A stretch of DNA of 62,929 bases. Origin: an uncultured Pirellulales bacterium. Lineage in GTDB: Bacteria > Planctomycetota > Planctomycetia > Pirellulales > Thermoguttaceae. The position numbers were made by a program, and so were the translations under genes. Each line of letters begins with the position of its first letter. Within the stretch, counting starts at the first letter, position 1. Below are positions 36,401 through 45,398 of the stretch, piece after piece. The stretch spans positions 1-62,929 of the forward strand of contig CALLPE010000017.1 in NCBI GenBank assembly GCA_938015445.1, read 5' to 3'. The notes under the pieces were generated by a model. It ran no database searches, was not told the DNA's origin, and saw nothing but the letters and a program-made list of their open reading frames with translations.

Positions 36401-38689
36401 TTACTGATGCGCCTGCGACTTTTCAGAATCCGACTGGACAGGTTGCCCAGCGGGGACATCCGGTACAACGCGAATGACAAACAACACTCGGTAAACGCTG
36501 CCCATCTGCTGCCATCGTTGCTGTTCGGTGGGGGCCGGCCCGGTCTTGACCGTCTTCAATTCGCCCTCGGTAGATGCGATCGAAGAGTCCTTTGGACGTT
36601 CCCTGTCGGGGTCAGCCGGCTCCGATGGCGGCGCGGCAAGCGATTCAGTAGCCTGGGCAGGAGCTTCTGCTGGCGGCGGTGGCGCCGCCTGAAGATCAAT
36701 TTTCCCCTTGCCCGGCATACTGTAATGCGGCCGTGCCTCAGGCACTCCACCCCTGCCGCCTCCCATGGCACTTGCCCGGCTTTCGCCCGGCAGCGGCTTG
36801 TGGACTTCCGACCGCTGTGCGCCGGCAAAACCTGCCGGCGGCTTTGGCGCTGTTACGCCTTTGCTTAGCGCCTCCACCAAAACATCGGGTTTCACGTTGT
36901 TATCGGCGTTATCGGGTTTCTGAATAACAGCAGCTTTTTCAGCATTGTCAGGTTTTTCGACATTGTCAGCGGCCAGTTTTTGCGGCAACTGAACGCGAAC
37001 AGCCCGGCCTGTAAAACCCCCGAACTGTTGGCCAATCGCGCTGCTGGCAACTTTGCTGTTATCGCGCTCAGCTTGAAGTGCCTTATCGCCTGTTTGGTTT
37101 GGTGCTGCGTCGAACTGTGCTTCCGCTGAGGCGCCCAAGGCAATCGGTTCGCCAGGCCGCGCGCCGGGTTGTACTGCCAGGCCCTGCGGCCCAGTCGCCG
37201 CTGGCGCAGCATCTGGCGACCTGAGTTCCTGTGTAACAGCATCGGGCTGCTGACTTCCGGCGGCGGCCCCCGCACGACTGTACCGACTGAAGTCGTACTG
37301 ATTGGCATTCAGGTTGGCTCCGCGTTGAGACTGTGCCTGCGGCGGAGGCTCGATCGATACCGTCAAGAACTGACTCGGCATAGCGTTCATGGCCGCCAAG
37401 ACCGGCTCGATCTGCTCCGGCGCCGCTTCGACGTAAATCACATCCAAACCAGTCAAGGCCGCGGTGGCAGTATCCGCGCCAATCTGGCCCTTCGCGTATT
37501 CAGTTCTGCTTCGCGGCTTTGGCCCGGGGTGGACCGCGACAGGGGCTGCGCCTTTATCCTCGTCCGCTGGCGCCGCACCCGCATCTTCCAACGCGATGTT
37601 GTTACTGGCCAACAACCGATCCAGCGCGCGGTTGCGTGCTGCCTCCGGGGTAATATCACAGCGCACGACCAACACGCCATCTGGCTGTGCTGCTCCCTGG
37701 GCAGCTTGGAAGCCGGCCCCGTCGGCAACCGGACCCATCGGCTGTAAACTTCCCGCGCTGGCCACCGACGGTGCAGTCTGCACAGCGCCTGCCGTGACGC
37801 CCTCAAGCCGAGGGGGCCCTTCGCCCCCCTCCGGCATATCGGGCTTTGTTTGCGGCATATCGGGCTTTGTTTGCGGCATCGAAGCCGCCCTGGCTTGCCC
37901 TAGCGACGGTGCCGCCGCATGTCCGGGGTCCACCGCCGCTGTTTCGCGCCCTTCCGGAAGAGCTGCCTGCGGCGCCGGTTTTGCTGCGCCGATTCCCGCC
38001 GCGGGCGCTGGTTTCGATTCGGCCAACACTTCGTATGCCTTAACAGGTCGACCTTTAGTCCCGTCCGCGTCGCGGTTCCTCTCAGCATTCCTCGGCGCGG
38101 CCGGCGCTGCTGGGGCGTCGGCGCTCGGCATTGCAGGTGCGTCATCACCTTCAACAGCCAGACCGGGCGCATGGATCGCCGGTGGCCTGCGCGGGACACC
38201 GGGGGGAGCTAGATCGTCGAACCGCTGCCCGCCGCCATCTGCACGAGCCGGCTCGGCATCTTTGTGTTCAGCCTGTTTGTCTCCAGCGCGCCAGACCGCT
38301 ACTGCCCGATCGCCATGCTGCCGGCGCTGGTGGTACTCAGTTATCGTAACTACCACGGCGATAACGACCGCTGCGGCCGCCCAGGCCAGCGCGCGGCGGC
38401 TGAGCATGTGAGACAGCATCTGTCGCACTCGCGCACGTGCTGGCAAGGGCGATCGGCTGCCGGTCAGTAATTCACGTTCGGCCTGTCGGAGGACGAACGG
38501 GCTGAGGTCTTCGCCGAGCTTTTCCTGCGGCAACGATTGCAAGGTGGCACTGAGTGCGCGCAGCTCGTCGAGCAGTTGCTTGGCCTTTGGGTTCTCGGCA
38601 AGCAACCGTTCCACGCGGGCCTGTTGGGCGGCTGTCAGTTCGCCGTCCAGATAGGCACTGAGCAGTTCTTGATCGAAAGGTTCTTTCAT
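36401..38689 (-). CDS. Large membrane anti-sigma factor
   Basis: A 762-residue partner of the ECF sigma factor encoded just upstream. Residues 1-75 are an anti-sigma N-domain (EPFDQELLSAYLDGELTAAQ, ENPKAKQLLDELRALS) without the zinc-binding Cys/His. A single membrane helix lies at about 99-117 (RALAWAAAAVVIAVVVT). More than 600 periplasmic residues follow, mostly Ala/Pro/Gln/Lys-rich, with two more ordered stretches (VLVVRCDITPEAARNRALDR and VIYVEAAPEQIEPVLAAMNA) and a conserved-looking end (GSVYRVLFVIRVVPDVPAGQ). It should hold the sigma factor until an envelope signal releases it. Short in-frame repeats such as MPQTKPD are present. Confidence 0.88.
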   Translation of the reverse strand: MKEPFDQELLSAYLDGELTAAQQARVERLLAENPKAKQLLDELRALSATLQSLPQEKLGEDLSPFVLRQAERELLTGSRSPLPARARVRQMLSHMLSRRALAWAAAAVVIAVVVTITEYHQRRQHGDRAVAVWRAGDKQAEHKDAEPARADGGGQRFDDLAPPGVPRRPPAIHAPGLAVEGDDAPAMPSADAPAAPAAPRNAERNRDADGTKGRPVKAYEVLAESKPAPAAGIGAAKPAPQAALPEGRETAAVDPGHAAAPSLGQARAASMPQTKPDMPQTKPDMPEGGEGPPRLEGVTAGAVQTAPSVASAGSLQPMGPVADGAGFQAAQGAAQPDGVLVVRCDITPEAARNRALDRLLASNNIALEDAGAAPADEDKGAAPVAVHPGPKPRSRTEYAKGQIGADTATAALTGLDVIYVEAAPEQIEPVLAAMNAMPSQFLTVSIEPPPQAQSQRGANLNANQYDFSRYSRAGAAAGSQQPDAVTQELRSPDAAPAATGPQGLAVQPGARPGEPIALGASAEAQFDAAPNQTGDKALQAERDNSKVASSAIGQQFGGFTGRAVRVQLPQKLAADNVEKPDNAEKAAVIQKPDNADNNVKPDVLVEALSKGVTAPKPPAGFAGAQRSEVHKPLPGESRASAMGGGRGGVPEARPHYSMPGKGKIDLQAAPPPPAEAPAQATESLAAPPSEPADPDRERPKDSSIASTEGELKTVKTGPAPTEQQRWQQMGSVYRVLFVIRVVPDVPAGQPVQSDSEKSQAHQ
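37832..37880. repeat. 21-bp repeat inside the anti-sigma gene
   Basis: CGGCATATCGGGCTTTGTTT starts at 37832 and again, identical, at 37853, with a third partial copy at 37874. All steps are 21 bases. It encodes the heptad repeat MPQTKPD in the anti-sigma protein. Confidence 0.85.
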
Positions 38690-38797
38690 GTTGCGCACCC
38701 GTCAGCCAAACGGCTGGCCAATCATCGCATCACCGCTTTTCTCCTTCAGCCCGAGCCGGCGACGTCCGCCTTGCGCGCCGGGGAAACATGATCCCGT

Positions 38798-39358
38798 TTA
38801 CCGTTCGACGATCAGCATTTCTTTTAGTTGTTCGCGCAGTTGCATTCGTGCCCGGTGCAGCCGACTGCGCACTGTGCCCACCGGCAGATTGAGTATTTCC
38901 GCAATGGTCTCGTAGCAGAAGCCGTCGATTTCCCGAAGCACCAGCACTGCGCGATGGTCTTGGCTCAGCGCTGCTATCGCCGCGCGAACCATCTGGCAGC
39001 GTTCTTGCCGTTCCAACTGTTCGGTTGGTCCCGCGGCTTGGTCAACCGGCTCCGCGCCGCATTGCTGGCGCATCTGCTCGATGGAACTAGCAAAGTGCCT
39101 GCGGCGCTGTCGGGTAGCCGCCAGGTTGAAGGCAATCCGACTCAACCAAGTGTAAAAGGTGGATGATCCCTGAAATGTATGTAGCTTCACAAACGCTTGT
39201 ACAAAAGCGTCCTGTACCGCATCGCGCGCCTCCTCAGGGTCGCCCACCACGTGCAGCAGCGTGTTGTACAGCCGATCTTGGTACCGCTGCACCAATTGGG
39301 CGAAGGCCTCTGAGTGGCCAGCCAAAGTCTGATCGATCAATCGGGCGTCTTCGTTCAC
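38798..39358 (-). CDS. ECF RNA polymerase sigma factor (RpoE-like)
   Basis: A 186-residue sigma-70 family ECF factor. Region 2 is LVQRYQDRLYNTLLHVVGD, EEARDAVQDAFVQAFVKLHT and FYTWLSRIAFNLA. Region 4 is LSQDHRAVLVLREIDGFCYE and IAEILNLPVGTVRSRLHRAR. It directs RNA polymerase to stress or envelope regulons and is probably held by the anti-sigma protein encoded 108 bases downstream. The start is a GTG at 39358 with no strong ribosome binding site. A TTGACA element about 145 bases upstream may drive it. Confidence 0.95.
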   Translation of the reverse strand: MNEDARLIDQTLAGHSEAFAQLVQRYQDRLYNTLLHVVGDPEEARDAVQDAFVQAFVKLHTFQGSSTFYTWLSRIAFNLAATRQRRRHFASSIEQMRQQCGAEPVDQAAGPTEQLERQERCQMVRAAIAALSQDHRAVLVLREIDGFCYETIAEILNLPVGTVRSRLHRARMQLREQLKEMLIVER

Positions 39359-39711
39359 GACTTGCTCGATATTCTAGACGCGCAGGGCGGCGCAGAAGTT
39401 CCCGCTTTTGTCGGGCCGATGCTCGATTGTGCCCTTTGCGGAAGCTATCTCGGCATAAGCACCAGCCAGCTTACCCCAATGATGCTGCTCGGCCAAATGG
39501 TTGTCAAATCAACTTTTACGCTATATTTGGTGGGCCGATACCAACGTTGATCTTACCATGCCGTTTGCCGCCCGACGATTCCGTACCGACCCGCAGCACG
39601 GGAATGCTCAGGCCCGCTGAGCCGTGCGGTGGGCCGCCGCTAATCTGGGGATCGTAGCAGCTAGTTGCCGTAACGCAACACTCGTGGCGACTTAGCGTTA
39701 CAAATGACGGC
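39359..39711. other. Intergenic region upstream of the ECF sigma gene
   Basis: About 350 bases between the TIGR03009 gene and the sigma gene, both on the minus strand. The only element seen is the possible promoter at 39479-39507. No repeat array or hairpin stands out. Confidence 0.35.
39479..39507 (-). promoter_or_regulatory. Candidate promoter of the ECF sigma gene
   Basis: On the minus strand TTGACA (39507-39502) is followed after 17 bases by CATCAT (39484-39479). The -35 is perfect and the -10 matches 4 of 6. It lies about 120 bases before the GTG. It looks like a housekeeping promoter rather than an ECF one. Confidence 0.35.
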
Positions 39712-40746
39712 TCACCTGCCGGTCGCCGGTCGAGCAGAGTTCTGTGCGGCCGAGTCGCCTTGGATTTTCGTCCATCCCACGGGCACCCTTCCCACGAATG
39801 GACTCGGTTTCAGCGGGTCCCAGATGTCATTGACCACTATCTCGTAGAATTGATAACTGGTGCTGTTTTTGCCGTTAGGGGAGTAGAGCTTCAGGGCCAT
39901 GGGCATCATGTCGCGATTGGTCAGTATCAACTCGGCCTTGCGGAAGTTTGCTGCATCTTGCTGGAACCGGGGATACGCCTCCAGCCAGGTTTGCTGACCT
40001 TGAACGTCTGGTGGTGTGATTATGCGCAGGAAGTACCGCTGCTTCAGTGCCGCTGCCCGGGCGCCGAACAAGAACGGCAACGGACTGTTGGCAATCGCCC
40101 GGCCTTGCAACTCCGGCGGCAACTGCCATTCGATGACCTGCTTTTTCAAGAAGTTGTACTCGTATACAGACTTGCCATCACAGACCCATTTTTCCGCCCG
40201 CTCGCCGAAAATCTCGAACAAGCCCTTATCCGGGGCGGCGTACTGGATGCGTCCCAGGTCCTCAAAGCGTGCACGGTCGGGCGGACCGAAAACCGGATCG
40301 TACTCCCATCGTTTCAGACTGCACGAAAAGTTCTTCACTGCACTGCTGCGCTGTTCCCAGAGGTTTAATATCCTGTCTAATTGAGCTTCCTCCTGCGGCG
40401 TCAACCTGAACGGGGCCTGAGGAACCTGCCCTTGCCCGACTATCGGAGGACCTGCCGCTTGCGGAGCCGATGGCTGGGCCTGTGCAGGCGGTTGTGGCCC
40501 GTAAACCGGCGGCTGCCCCAAGCGATTACCCTCCGGCACAGCCTGTGGTTGCCAACCGGGCGGCTGCTGACCAGGTTGTGTGTAGTACTGGGCGGGCTGG
40601 CTGGGCTGCATTTCGCCGGCCCCAGCGCGACCACATTTCATCCCGCCCACGAGCGCGACCGCCAAACACATGTCCACGACTACCCAAAATGCCGTCGAAG
40701 TGTTTTGCACATCTTCGCCCGCCGTTGACCCGTAGTGGTTCTTCAT
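39712..40746 (-). CDS. TIGR03009-family secreted protein
   Basis: A 344-residue protein of a planctomycete-type conserved family. From the ATG at 40746 it has a hydrophobic N-terminal segment (AFWVVVDMCLAVALVGGM) and a Gln/Pro-rich linker of about 90 residues. A LolA-like domain follows (LDRILNLWEQRSSAVKNFSC, LGRIQYAAPDKGLFEIFG, EKWVCDGKSVYEYNFLKKQV, NSPLPFLFGARAAALKQRYF). The C-terminus is disordered. The resemblance to lipoprotein-carrier folds suggests envelope transport or sensing, which is inference. A longer start at 40833 is less likely. Divergent from rpsB. Confidence 0.85.
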   Translation of the reverse strand: MKNHYGSTAGEDVQNTSTAFWVVVDMCLAVALVGGMKCGRAGAGEMQPSQPAQYYTQPGQQPPGWQPQAVPEGNRLGQPPVYGPQPPAQAQPSAPQAAGPPIVGQGQVPQAPFRLTPQEEAQLDRILNLWEQRSSAVKNFSCSLKRWEYDPVFGPPDRARFEDLGRIQYAAPDKGLFEIFGERAEKWVCDGKSVYEYNFLKKQVIEWQLPPELQGRAIANSPLPFLFGARAAALKQRYFLRIITPPDVQGQQTWLEAYPRFQQDAANFRKAELILTNRDMMPMALKLYSPNGKNSTSYQFYEIVVNDIWDPLKPSPFVGRVPVGWTKIQGDSAAQNSARPATGR

Positions 40747-41003
40747 ACCCGCAAACCCTGCTTCCGTGAGGTAACTTCCGCGACGCACAGTTGACCCCGG
40801 ACACTCGCCCGGACGTCGAGCCAGCTTCAACATCCCGGCCGACCGTCGGCAATCAGACCCCTTTTTGCGCCAACCGGCTGCATTGTAACACTATCTATCC
40901 GGTCAACATACGGCAATTCTGTGGCAAACATTTCTTCATGGCTTTATTTGCTTAGGCTTTGACTTCCGTGCCGTTTTCGGGGCCTGGCCACAAATTCCAG
41001 GGT

Positions 41004-41051
41004 CTACGCAGATTTAAAAATGAGTGGTCTGCGCAGAAAAAAATGAACCGC
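41004..41051. repeat. 25-bp direct repeat in the rpsB upstream region
   Basis: CTACGCAGATTTAAAAATGA (from 41004) is followed 25 bases later by CTGCGCAGAAAAAAATGAAC (from 41029). Two diverged copies only. It lies in the 640-base gap between the TIGR03009 gene and rpsB. Confidence 0.45.
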
Positions 41052-41166
41052 AAAAACCAGCCATTTGCGTGGCCGATTACGGCCAAGACCGAAGCCAACA
41101 CTACGGCTAGGCCTGAGCTATCCGTAGCAGCGGGCTATTTAGGTTTTTTGCCAGCGGGTGCTCCTG

Positions 41167-41195
41167 TTGACGTGTGCCCGGTAGTCTGGTACTGT
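41167..41195 (+). promoter_or_regulatory. rpsB: Candidate promoter of rpsB
   Basis: TTGACG (41167-41172) and TACTGT (41190-41195) are separated by 17 bases. Transcription would start near 41202, leaving a leader of about 185 bases before the TTG start of rpsB. The leader is long enough for autoregulation by S2, but I see no defined structure. Confidence 0.45.
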
Positions 41196-41387
41196 GAAGG
41201 TTTCGCATTCCCGAGCGGTCCGGGATAGCGGAAGTCCGTATCTGACCGACCGATACCACAGTAACGTCGGACGCCCAGGCGGGTCCAGCGCGGGCGGGCG
41301 GTGAGTGTTTGTGCCCGAGGGTGGCGCAACCGCGCGGGCTGGCCGCGTCGGGGACAAGAGCCGGCGTGCATATCCAGGAGGACCAGT

Positions 41388-42119
41388 TTGCCCACCGTTT
41401 TGGTTAAAGACTTGATCGACGCCGGGGTGCATTTCGGCCATCGGGCCAGTCGCTGGAACCCCAAGATGCGGCCGTACATCTACGGCCGGCAGAATCTGAT
41501 CCACATCATCGATGTCCGCGAGACCCTTCGCGGTCTGCTGCGCGCCAGGAAGTTTCTTCGCCAGGTGGCGGCCGAGGGTGCGCTGGTGCTGTTTGTCGGC
41601 ACAAAACGCCAGGCAGCCGAAACCATCGAAAGAGAAGCCACCCGCTGCGGTATGCCCTATGTGAGCGACCGCTGGCTCGGAGGCACGCTGACAAATTTCC
41701 GAACCATCCTTAGCCGACTGGGACGGTTGGAGGAGTTGGAGGCGTTGCGGGCCAGCGACGAGATGTCGGCCTATTCGAAGAAGATGCAATCGGCGCTGAA
41801 CCGCGAATACCGCAAGATGTATCGCAACCTCAACGGTATTCGGCGGATGGACCGGCTGCCGAAGGCCCTGATAGTGGTCGATCCCCGCAAAGAGAGGAAT
41901 GCGGTGCGCGAGGCACGCAAAATGGGAATCACCACCGTGGCCCTGATCGACACCGACTGTGACCCGGACGAGGTAGACCTGCCGATTCCCGGCAATGACG
42001 ACAGCATCCGCTCCATCGACTTGATAGTCCGCCTGTTGGCTGACGCCATCGTGGAAGGAAAGAACCAAGCCGGTCTGATCGAAAAGTCGCAGGAACTGGC
42101 CGAAGCCCCGGCGGGCTAA
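41388..42119 (+). CDS. rpsB: 30S ribosomal protein S2
   Basis: A 243-residue S2 of normal length. AGGAGG at 41376-41381, six bases before a TTG at 41388, and homology both select the TTG: translation then begins (M)[20 protein letters not shown]. Other marks are [77 protein letters not shown] and [21 protein letters not shown]2 binds the 30S head-body junction. It heads the rpsB-tsf-pyrH-frr cluster. The TTG start may keep its rate low. Confidence 0.97.
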   Translation: MPTVLVKDLIDAGVHFGHRASRWNPKMRPYIYGRQNLIHIIDVRETLRGLLRARKFLRQVAAEGALVLFVGTKRQAAETIEREATRCGMPYVSDRWLGGTLTNFRTILSRLGRLEELEALRASDEMSAYSKKMQSALNREYRKMYRNLNGIRRMDRLPKALIVVDPRKERNAVREARKMGITTVALIDTDCDPDEVDLPIPGNDDSIRSIDLIVRLLADAIVEGKNQAGLIEKSQELAEAPAG

Positions 42120-42175
42120 AACCTTGTTGCACGACAGGCTCACGCGACTAGCGGTTGTCGATATGGGCCATTCCT

Positions 42176-42260
42176 CCGGCAGCAAGCTGATCCGCTGCCG
42201 GTAGCGCGGCCTTGTTGGCGTCCGTGCGAGTGTGATAGCCGCCGGGGTTACGCAACCCCG
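42176..42260 (+). promoter_or_regulatory. Two hairpins between rpsB and tsf
   Basis: CCGGCAGC (42176-42183) pairs with GCTGCCGG (42194-42201) across 10 bases. CGGGGTT (42243-42249) pairs with AACCCCG (42254-42260) across 4 bases. Neither is followed by a U-run. The 406-base gap is long for this cluster, so attenuation or a separate tsf promoter is plausible. Confidence 0.5.
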
Positions 42261-42525
42261 CTGCGCTGCCCCAAAAGCAGGATGCTCGAACGCTCCGCCA
42301 CCTTGGTGGCCGTATGTTATCTTGTGGCGATATGTTGTCGGCGTTGGTCGGCGCGGCGGACCGAGGTCACTACAAATCGGTGGGCCTACACAAAAATTCA
42401 ACTGGGAATTGCCGCATTGGGCAGACATACCGGCGGCCGGAGCAGTCGGCGATCGGCAAATGCCGCGTCGCCGAACCATAAGCCAGTTCACGATGATTTA
42501 GCAAGTTTTCTCGGAGGAATTTGAT

Positions 42526-43356
42526 ATGCCAGAAATCACTGCTGCGGCGGTCAAGGCTCTGCGCGACAAGACCGGACTGCCGATGATGGATTGCAAACGG
42601 GCGTTGGAGGAATCCGGCGGCGACGAGCAACAGGCAATCGAACTGTTGCGCAAAGCAGGAGCGAAAGTGCAGGAGAAACGCGCCGGGCGCGAGACCACCG
42701 CAGGTCGAATCGCCGTGATGGCCGATTTCCATGGCGGTGTCGGCGCTATGGTAGATCTGCGCTGCGAAAGCGCACCGGTGGCCAACAACGAACAGTTCAT
42801 CCAGTTGGCGCAAGACTTGGTGACGCAGTTGGCCAAAGGTCCAGGCGCCAATAGCCCAGACGAGCTGCTGCTGCAACCGTCGCCCAGCAAACCGGGGATG
42901 ACGTTGCGCGAGCAGTTCGACGAAGTGCTGAACCGCATCCGCGAGGCGTTCAAGCTCGAGCGGATCATCCGCATCAACGGCCGCTGCGGCGGTTACGCTC
43001 ATCACAATGGGGCGGTGGGAGTGTTGGTCGAAGTCGAAGGCGGCACCCCAGAGCTGGCCAAGGACATTTCGATGCATATCGCCGCTATGCGCCCGGTGGC
43101 AGTCTCGAAGGATGACCTAGACCCGGAACTGGTGGCCAAGGAGCGGGAAATCCTAACGGAAGCCACCCGGCGCGAAGGCAAGCCGGAGAACATCATCGGC
43201 AAGATAGTTGAAGGGCGTCTGAAGAGTTTTTATGCCGAGCGTTGTTTGGTGGATCAGCCGTTTGCTAAAGACGCCGACAAAACGGTAGGAAAGGTGCTCG
43301 CCGAGGGAAAAATGAAGGTGTTGCGCTTCGTCCACTGGGAACTGCCCAAGCAGTGA
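42526..43356 (+). CDS. tsf: Translation elongation factor Ts
   Basis: A 276-residue EF-Ts that exchanges GDP for GTP on EF-Tu. GGAGG nine bases before the ATG supports the start. The N-terminal UBA-like domain reads ITAAAVKALRDKTGLPMMDC and KRALEESGGDEQQAIELL. Core motifs include FHGGVGAMVDLRCESAPVAN, GGYAHHNGAVGVLVEVEGG, DISMHIAAMRPVAVS and AERCLVDQPFAKD. Second gene of the rpsB cluster, followed by a good intrinsic terminator. Confidence 0.97.
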   Translation: MPEITAAAVKALRDKTGLPMMDCKRALEESGGDEQQAIELLRKAGAKVQEKRAGRETTAGRIAVMADFHGGVGAMVDLRCESAPVANNEQFIQLAQDLVTQLAKGPGANSPDELLLQPSPSKPGMTLREQFDEVLNRIREAFKLERIIRINGRCGGYAHHNGAVGVLVEVEGGTPELAKDISMHIAAMRPVAVSKDDLDPELVAKEREILTEATRREGKPENIIGKIVEGRLKSFYAERCLVDQPFAKDADKTVGKVLAEGKMKVLRFVHWELPKQ

Positions 43357-43378
43357 CGCGCCCCGCCTGGCCGTACTG

Positions 43379-43419
43379 GCCCGCCTGGCGTGGTCGGGCT
43401 GTGCCGGCGGCGGGCTTTT
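43379..43419 (+). terminator. Rho-independent terminator after tsf
   Basis: GCCCGCC (43379-43385) pairs with GGCGGGC (43409-43415), followed by TTTTA. The 23-base interior can form its own smaller pairing. It lies 23 bases after the tsf stop, so pyrH may have its own promoter or depend on read-through. Confidence 0.6.
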
Positions 43420-43532
43420 ATACCGTTTGGCCCCGCGTGCGCCTGCTTGCACCAGGGGCTGCGGTTCGGTCGTCGGAACCGAGTCGTGTGCGGCATATAC
43501 CGACTTGTTCAAGTTAACAAGGGGTCAGACTG

Positions 43533-44279
43533 ATGAGCGCTGGAGCCGACGCAGGCCAGCAGGCGAAATACCGCCGCGTGGTGCTAAAAATCTCGGGCGA
43601 GGGGTTTGTCCATCCCGGCGAGCGCGGCATCTCGGTCGACGCTGTGTTGCATTTGGCGCGGCAAACTTATGCCGCCGCCCGACACGGAGTAGAACTGGCG
43701 ATCGTGCTGGGCGGCGGAAACATACTGCGCGGGGCGCAATTCTCGGCCGGTACGACCTGCATCCACGAAGCCACTGCCCATTACATGGGAATGCTGGCTA
43801 CAGTTATGAACGGGCTGGCTCTGCAAGACGCCCTGGAATCATTAGGGGCCGATACCCGGCTGATGACCGCTATCCGCATGGACGGCGTTGCCGAACCTTA
43901 CATCCGTCGGCGTGCCCGGCGCCACTTGGAAAAAGGGCGGATCATCATTCTGGCCGGAGGGACCGGAAGCCCATTTGTGACTACCGATACCGCCGCCGCC
44001 CAGCGTGCGCTGGAGCTTGATGCCGATATTCTGCTGAAGGCCACGCGAGTCGACGGCGTGTTCAGCGACGACCCTGAGAAAAACCCGCACGCAATCCTTT
44101 ACAGCAAAGTCAGTTACGAAGATATGCGTCGGCAGAACCTGCGAGTGATGGACCCGGAGGCCGTCACCAAGTGCAGCGAGTACGGTTTGCCGATTATGGT
44201 GTTCAATTTTCGCAAGGAGGGAAATATCGAGCAGGCGGTGCTTGGGCATCGGGTAGGTACGCTGGTAAATGGCGATTAA
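43533..44279 (+). CDS. pyrH: Uridylate kinase (UMP kinase)
   Basis: A 248-residue bacterial UMP kinase of the amino-acid-kinase fold, phosphorylating UMP to UDP. Motifs are [77 protein letters not shown] and [20 protein letters not shown]. An AGGGG lies about ten bases before the ATG at 43533. Third gene of the cluster, 132 bases before frr. Confidence 0.97.
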   Translation: MSAGADAGQQAKYRRVVLKISGEGFVHPGERGISVDAVLHLARQTYAAARHGVELAIVLGGGNILRGAQFSAGTTCIHEATAHYMGMLATVMNGLALQDALESLGADTRLMTAIRMDGVAEPYIRRRARRHLEKGRIIILAGGTGSPFVTTDTAAAQRALELDADILLKATRVDGVFSDDPEKNPHAILYSKVSYEDMRRQNLRVMDPEAVTKCSEYGLPIMVFNFRKEGNIEQAVLGHRVGTLVNGD

Positions 44280-44411
44280 ACGGCGCCACGCGCACAGCGT
44301 TATGTCGCCAGCACACACTGTGTCTGGACTATGAATTGCGCGTTGACTGTGCATCGTCTCTGGACAACGCATTCAGTCTCGACTCCTGATAAATGAGCCG
44401 AGGACACCCCC

Positions 44412-44972
44412 ATGACTAGCGACGAGATACTGCTTGACGTAGAAGAACGCATGGAGAAAGCCGTCCGCAAGCTCAAGGGCGACTTGGCGGGCATCCGCAC
44501 CGGAAGGGCCAATCCCGGGCTGGTCGATTCGCTGCGGGTGGAAGTTTATGGCTCGCCCACGCCGCTGAAGCAAATAGCCTCGGTCGGCGCTCCGGAGCCC
44601 AATCAGATCGTCATCCGCCCTTACGACCCCAACACAATCAAGGACATTGAGAAGGCTATTTTGGCCAGCGACCTGGGTTTCACGCCGCAGAACGACGGCC
44701 GGGTGATTCGGCTGAACGTGCCGCCGCTATCGACCGAAGTGCGGCGAAAAATGGTCGCCCGGGTGCGCGAATTGGCCGAAGAGGCCCGCATCGCCCTGCG
44801 CAACATCCGCCGCGACGGCAATAAGATGGCCGACCAGGCCGAAGAAGCCAAGGAACTTTCAGAAGACGACTGCAAGCGGCTCAAAGAGCAAATCCAAGAG
44901 CTGATCAAACAGTACGAAAACCAAGTAAACGAAGCCGCCAAACTGCGCGAAAAAGAGGTCATGGAAGACTGA
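44412..44972 (+). CDS. frr: Ribosome recycling factor
   Basis: A 186-residue RRF of normal length that, with EF-G, splits post-termination ribosomes. It shows EILLDVEERMEKAVRKLKGD, IRTGRANPGLVDSLRVEVYG, PTPLKQIASVGAPEPNQIVI, DLGFTPQNDGRVIRLNVPPL and ALRNIRRDGNKMADQAEEAK. The start ATG at 44412 has a weak GAGG upstream. The 130 bases before it have loosely repetitive GTCTnGAC elements. It ends the rpsB cluster and is followed by the CCACCAAGACAC repeat. Confidence 0.97.
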   Translation: MTSDEILLDVEERMEKAVRKLKGDLAGIRTGRANPGLVDSLRVEVYGSPTPLKQIASVGAPEPNQIVIRPYDPNTIKDIEKAILASDLGFTPQNDGRVIRLNVPPLSTEVRRKMVARVRELAEEARIALRNIRRDGNKMADQAEEAKELSEDDCKRLKEQIQELIKQYENQVNEAAKLREKEVMED

Positions 44973-44978
44973 TGTTTT

Positions 44979-45355
44979 CACCACCAAGACACACAGGCGC
45001 AGAGAGGCAGAAGTAATTTGTCGTTAACCACCAGGACACGAAGACACGAAGAACGATTTCGCCGAACTGCCGGGAAATGGTGAAACGGAAAAACCAAAGG
45101 CTGCCCCCCCGGTTGGCACTAGGGAATTGTGATAAACAATTGCAGATGTAACTACTCGCCAACCGGCGCCGCGTAATACCTTCGCTCCGGCCCCGATCCT
45201 TTCCCTTCGGCGACCACCGGATGTTTACTCTGTGTTGGTCAATCTCTATCCCTTGGTGTCTTAGTGTCTTGGTGGTAAACCTCTTCCTACCCTGTTTGTG
45301 CCTTGGTGTCTTGGTGGTAAACCTATCCCCACCGTCTTGGTGTCTTGGTGGTGAG
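44979..45355. repeat. CCACCAAGACAC-type repeat cluster, inverted arrangement
   Basis: On the plus strand CACCACCAAGACACACAGG (44979) and AACCACCAGGACACGAAGAC (45026) are direct copies. On the right, GTCTTGGTGGTAAAC ends at 45280 and 45322, and GTCTTGGTGGTGAG at 45355. These are three copies in reverse orientation. They flank about 200 bases of unique sequence. This motif, whose spurious translation reads TTKTPRHK, recurs in many environmental bacterial genomes. A decayed copy is at 47630-47663. Confidence 0.85.
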
Positions 45356-45398
45356 CGCATCCAGATTGTCGAGGGCTATTGTTGGCTGCCCCGGTAGC

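Noticed and set aside
44290..44411. Tandem array before frr (GTCTnGAC elements)
   Set aside because: The spacing is irregular (36 and 20 bases) and similarity is too weak to list as a repeat.
44959..45360. 133-codon frame reading TTKTPRHKQG
   Set aside because: This is the well-known spurious translation of the CCACCAAGACAC repeat and not a protein family.
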